Shown here in pieces: positions 60,701 to 64,000 of a stretch of 64,000 bases of DNA. The stretch covers positions 3,770,001 to 3,834,000 of the forward strand of contig NC_089274.1 of assembly GCF_963678975.1 (NCBI RefSeq), given 5' to 3'. The stretch's first letter is position 1, and each line of letters begins with the position of its first letter. The position numbers and the translations under genes were made by a program. Under the pieces are notes generated by a model that saw nothing but the letters and a program-made list of their open reading frames with translations, did not search any database and had not been told where the DNA came from. The DNA is from Dysidea avara (taxonomy: Eukaryota; Porifera; Demospongiae; Dictyoceratida; Dysideidae).

Positions 60701-63622
60701 CAATTTGAGAATTGTACTTAGATTAAGCTCACATAGGGGCTCAAATCATAACATTTCCTATACTAAAATTCAACATGCAATAGTACACATTAATAGCTAA
60801 GAATTTCAATATCAAGCACACATAGAGACTAAATTTGTAAATGATGAAATGTAGCAGGATGAACTCAATCATTCAAATACTCTAATACAATGTTCATTAT
60901 TTCAATTAGCAAAACTACAGGTATCAGTCACTTTAAACACAGTCAATGTCATGTCATCTCGTGTGTTTAAATTTTTTAAAGTGTGCAGTATTGACCACAC
61001 ACCCAACTGGCCACACTATCCTTATATCTTTTTTTAATTTGAAGCAGGAGCTACTATATGCATTAGAGGTGCACCGATATACTGATAACCTAGTCTTATC
61101 AAGCTGATAAACAAAGCCGATACCAATATGCAAAAACAAGGCCAATATAACCAATAACTGATAGCTGATCCAATTATCAGTACACCTCTACTATGTATAC
61201 ACTGATACATCCATGAATTGGTTCCATAACCACAGACTTGACAGCTTATTGAGCCAGCCAAATAACACACTACAATGTTCTTAGTAATGTTGTTGGGTCA
61301 CTCACATGCACACTGCCTTTCTGTAGCATCACTAACAAGGAGGAGGTATAGAAGGATAAGTGTAGCATATAGTAGCCAGCTATACTGGACAGCAGTGGCT
61401 GGAGGGGGAGGGGAGGTATATGATAAATGAATCACAAAAATCATTATCTGTCTCACACAATCTTTGGGTAGTCCAGGAAACAGAGGGGCGTGTTCCAGAA
61501 AAATGGAGCCTATTGGATAGAAATACATACGAACACATTTTCAACAACACCAAACAATACCTTTGTCAATATCACCAACCCGTACACCAACACAAACAGT
61601 TGAAAAGTAAGCTGCCAGCTACATGAACAAACAGCAATATAACGTGGAGTGTGTGTGCGTGTGCATGCGTGTAGTGATTGTGTCTGTCAGCTAACGATGG
61701 GAAAACAAAAGTCTAGCTGTCATTAGCACACTTGTCAGACTGTTGGTTCCTTGACTTCACTTCCTAGGGCCTTGGTACAGTAATCTAGTCCTGTCCCAGG
61801 TGACCACTAGAACTTGTGTGATGCACAGGAGGCATCCCAGGGTTCCCTAGGTGACTGTGTCATATGATTACTAAAGCTTAGCATTGTGTGTATGAATGAT
61901 GTGTACATGATAGTACTGACCAGCTATTCTTAAATTTCTCCATTGTGGATGGTTTGTTTGCAGCCCTAGCCTGTCTGAACCACATCTTCACATCCTTTTG
62001 GTTCCACCCCAAATGCTGAGCTATTCCACTCATCTAGACAGGCACAAAATTAAGAAAATATCAACTCACTTGTACATAACACAAACTACATGCTAATCAT
62101 AAAGATAACTGGAATAATTAAACTACTACATACAGTGGAAACATGGACATCTCAAAAGATGCTTTACCAGGTCAGTTATGTGCACTATAGGTTATGTTGG
62201 GACCTTCACTAAGTTTCTGGTATAGGTATCATGGCTTTTCACATTAACAGGTTCCGCTGTAACACTGTAAAAAACTTTTGAAGAAAAAACAGGAATCTCA
62301 ATTGCAAATTCAATTTATTAAGCCCTCAATATTCATGATACGTTCAGTCATACTCCTAACCACCAGAGGAGATTGGACACACACTAAAACAAATTACACA
62401 AAAATCAAGGAAGGCTCATCTCAGTGTAATGCAGCGAATCATCATTGTAGCGATAATGAAATTTTTGTTATTGCAATAATGTACCTCATTATCATGATAC
62501 TTGACTACACATGTAAATACTAATTAGATACTGTAAATGTAATCACTGTGTCACTCATTATGCAGTTGTGCTTGCTTTATAGCTATATCTGGATGAGACA
62601 AAAATTAAAAGAATTATACCTGGAATTGTAACATTGTCTCTTTTCAGGTTGGCTATATACAGAATTTTCCTATTATCACGATAATGTGATAATGAAAATT
62701 TTCTCGATAACAATAATGACTTTTCACGATAATCGATTATTCATGAATTATCGCACAACACTACATCATTGTTCCGTTCATAGAATACGTACATGACAAG
62801 TCTGGTGAAGTTGCATGCACCAAACCACAACTTAATAATTTCACCCAGAATTCAAGCACTTTATACAAAAAAAAGTACATTGTCTTGAAGTTTACGTGAA
62901 GCACATTCTGAATATCTAACAAACCCCAGTGGACCCCATCATTTTTCAGTTTTGTATTGCGACTATTGAGGGTCACATAGGGTTGCAGGTTGGTAAAATA
63001 ATTAACAATCTGCATGTCAAATGGTAGCTTATAAGGTATGTTATGATTGTTATGCCACTCACTGCTATATGATGCAATATTTAGTGTTCCTTGTTTTGTG
63101 ATGGGCTTAATAGGTAACTTGCAAACACTTCAAAGTGTTATCTTCTACTTGCAAGGTGTTCATGTGGTGAATTTGTACTGGAAGATAGGTCAGTTGGGCC
63201 GGAGAAACAAGAGATTCAGTTGAAGAGTGGCCTAATCATTAACGTATAACCATCCCTCACAAAAGCCGTTCAACTCACATGCTTAGCAGAGGGACGTACA
63301 GTAGAGGTCTTATAGACATGCCACAGTGTGACATTATCAGTAGGAGGATCGTGTTTAGTCTTCGGAACTCCAAGATGACTACCAAACACATCAGAGAAGA
63401 ATCTAAAAATGAGTAACATAACAGTACACAACCCCTAAAGAACACTCACTTCTCTAAAGCTGCTTGTATTACTACTAGAACTAATGATATGGGAATTATC
63501 ACCAGTAGATCACCAGGTTTGGGGTATGTATGAATGCTTGTCTCTGAATGTAACTGGCTCCATGATACACCTTGAGGTAGCCAGAATTGCTCAGATGTTA
63601 TCCAACCAAAAACTTCACCCAT
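57757..63622 (-). CDS. ceramide synthase (Lag1/TLC family), 10 exons, atypical active-site residues
   Basis: The exons 63450-63622, 63279-63402, 61921-62033, 61561-61618, 61457-61509, 61306-61384, 60395-60526, 59516-59622, 58583-58664 and 57757-57933 join in phase to 365 residues, the family's usual length. Order: EQFWLPQGVSW; TM1 at 38-57; a homeobox-like segment (IAQHLGWNQKDVKMWFRQAR, about 103-122); a TLC start (WQLTFQLFVLVYGLVIL); YYMLHLSFY; the Lag1 motif ILHHCVV (His209-His210) with RIGALVIFYHD (236-237); an FITRLGIFPF segment; and an acidic C-terminal tail ending PEEPNMNR. The enzyme N-acylates sphingoid bases in the ER membrane (established knowledge). Oddities: the second Asp usual in HD-x2-D is Lys240, the Trp after FPF is Cys280, and the LHxFW box reads CVVW. 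It could be a divergent paralogue. Introns hold several repeats. Confidence 0.93.
58380..58397. repeat. poly-G tract
   Basis: A run of 17 G in the last intron of the ceramide synthase gene, following a short A-run. Similar G/C homopolymers occur near 6880, 34990 and 40842. Confidence 0.9.
58746..59123. mobile_element. hAT-type MITE with perfect 8-bp target duplication
   Basis: Ends TAGAGCTGGGCAATATGA and, inverted, TAGAGCTGGGCGATATACCG. Flanked on both sides by ccagtgag (58738-58745 and 59124-59131). Non-coding, 378 bp, in a ceramide synthase intron. Confidence 0.92.
59326..59372. repeat. short palindrome, agagttcataat family
   Basis: accagagttcataatattac-taatattatgaacttttgat. Third member of the family seen at 51066 and 49450. 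Confidence 0.78.
59925..60320. repeat. SINE-like dispersed repeat, longer copy
   Basis: It contains ttccttgagcaagaaacttt followed by ttgctccagtctatacagct, a pattern resembling conserved SINE tail domains (family knowledge, by eye). A 3' part follows with ctagtcctgccccagg and gtggtgcacaggcacccc. The 3' part recurs at 61740-61885. Both are in ceramide synthase introns. Confidence 0.55.
60653..60775. repeat. imperfect direct repeat
   Basis: ctcaaaccataacatttcct-acactaaaattta is repeated about 86 bp downstream as ctcaaatcataacatttcct-atactaaaattca. Confidence 0.75.
61064..61191. repeat. small hAT-like MITE
   Basis: tagaggtgcaccgatatact at the left pairs with the right end (atcagtacacctcta). The flanking 8-mers atatgcat and ctatgtat match only partly, so the duplication is decayed or absent. 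Confidence 0.65.
61740..61885. repeat. SINE-like dispersed repeat, partial copy
   Basis: It shares ctagtcctgtcccagg, gatgcacaggaggcatccca and the following tract with 60166-60310. Confidence 0.55.
62034..63278. other. long intron 2 of the ceramide synthase
   Basis: 1.2 kb without supported exons. A gataat-rich stretch (62440-62760) ending gcgataattcatgaataatc (inverse strand) looks like a decayed inverted-repeat element, but no target duplication was found. Confidence 0.5.
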
Positions 63623-63739
63623 TTCTGACAACCCAACTCCCTTTAGAATTACGAATTCCCACAATCGAAATTTTTACATTAATATGATCACGTGATTATT
63701 TATCAAGGCGCGAAATTTAACACTATCGAAAATTCAAAA
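63623..63739. promoter_or_regulatory. bidirectional promoter, ceramide synthase / gene 4
   Basis: 117 bp between divergent start codons contain tgatCACGTGatt (CACGTG at 63689-63694) and an E2F-like site ggcgcgaaa (63707-63715; inverse TTTCGCGCC). The E2F-like match would fit a proliferation-linked gene. Binding itself is inference. Confidence 0.6.
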
Positions 63740-63962
63740 ATGGGCATAGAAGACTTGAAGCAGGAAATATTGACCTCCGTAAATACTTGTAACAGCTTTG
63801 TTGGAAAAGAACAAGAGGTGTTACAGAACTTTATCACTGCACTAAATACAGGCCAGGGTAAGTAAGCTTTTTTTTTTTTTTTTTTTTAATTTAAACAGGG
63901 AAACAGCATCAGCAAAAGCTGTTTTTCAGCTGTGCCCTGAACAAGCATACGAAACAATATAG
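63740..63962 (+). CDS. gene 4: unidentified, first two exons, runs off the window
   Basis: Exon 1 (63740-63857) starts ATG in MGIEDLKQEILTSVNTCNSF and ends at GTAAGT. A 41-bp intron made mostly of T follows, and exon 2 (63899-63962) begins after ttaaacag and encodes KQHQQKLFFSCALNKHTKQY before a GT donor. The phase matches (G then GG), giving 60 residues plus two bases. I recognise no family in this short N-terminus. The E2F-like promoter site hints at a cell-cycle or DNA-maintenance role, but that is weak. Confidence 0.68.
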
Positions 63963-64000
63963 GTACATATATACACACAATTAACTAAATATGACTTAAA

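Noticed and set aside
63622-63664. Longer ceramide synthase N-terminus starting at 63664
   Set aside because: The upstream codon is TTG. ATG at 63622 gives the family-like start.

Overview
The window is nuclear DNA of an animal, most likely an early-branching one such as a sponge. This rests on metazoan-type genes (a ceramide synthase with a homeobox-like segment, the INO80 subunit INO80C, a TRAF-type MATH relic), on very short GT-AG introns (mostly about 41-72 bp), and on a mix of DIRS, Gypsy, LINE and many hAT-like elements. The sponge assignment is inference; no rRNA or mitochondrial marker is present. I find no CRISPR array, operon or other bacterial feature.

Layout. 1-21.6 kb is gene-free repeat DNA: one dispersed repeat family (copies near 2.7, 4.5-5.4 and 5.5-13.9 kb), a dead DIRS-type tyrosine-recombinase retrotransposon (5547-10233) and a deleted Gypsy element (10901-13806) both inserted into the same copy of that family, a hAT MITE inside an older inverted-repeat element (14.5-15.9 kb), an almost perfect 327-bp foldback, and a 1.3-kb satellite of about 31-bp monomers. 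21.6-28.6 kb is a large minus-strand gene for a protein of more than 2,200 residues that I do not recognise, with an Asp/His/Asn/Gly-rich region and a recurring HY-x-[DN]-PP motif. 28.7-43 kb is again repeat-rich and holds a dead LINE and two hAT MITEs with perfect 8-bp target duplications.

43-64 kb is gene-dense. Gene 2 (42993-45741, minus) and gene 3 (46593-55638, minus) are multi-exon genes of unknown function that I assembled by splice-site and reading-phase matching. Gene 3 carries transposons and a TRAF MATH-domain pseudogene in its introns. INO80C (55882-57445, plus) starts head-to-head with gene 3 across 243 bp. A ten-exon ceramide synthase (57757-63622, minus) converges on INO80C and is head-to-head, across 117 bp, with the first two exons of an unidentified plus-strand gene that leaves the window at 63740-63962. 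Both head-to-head promoters contain CACGTGAT.

Exon borders come from reading GT/AG sites and checking phase and, for INO80C and the ceramide synthase, the family pattern. No transcript evidence was available. All retrotransposon coding regions are broken; no intact autonomous element was found.
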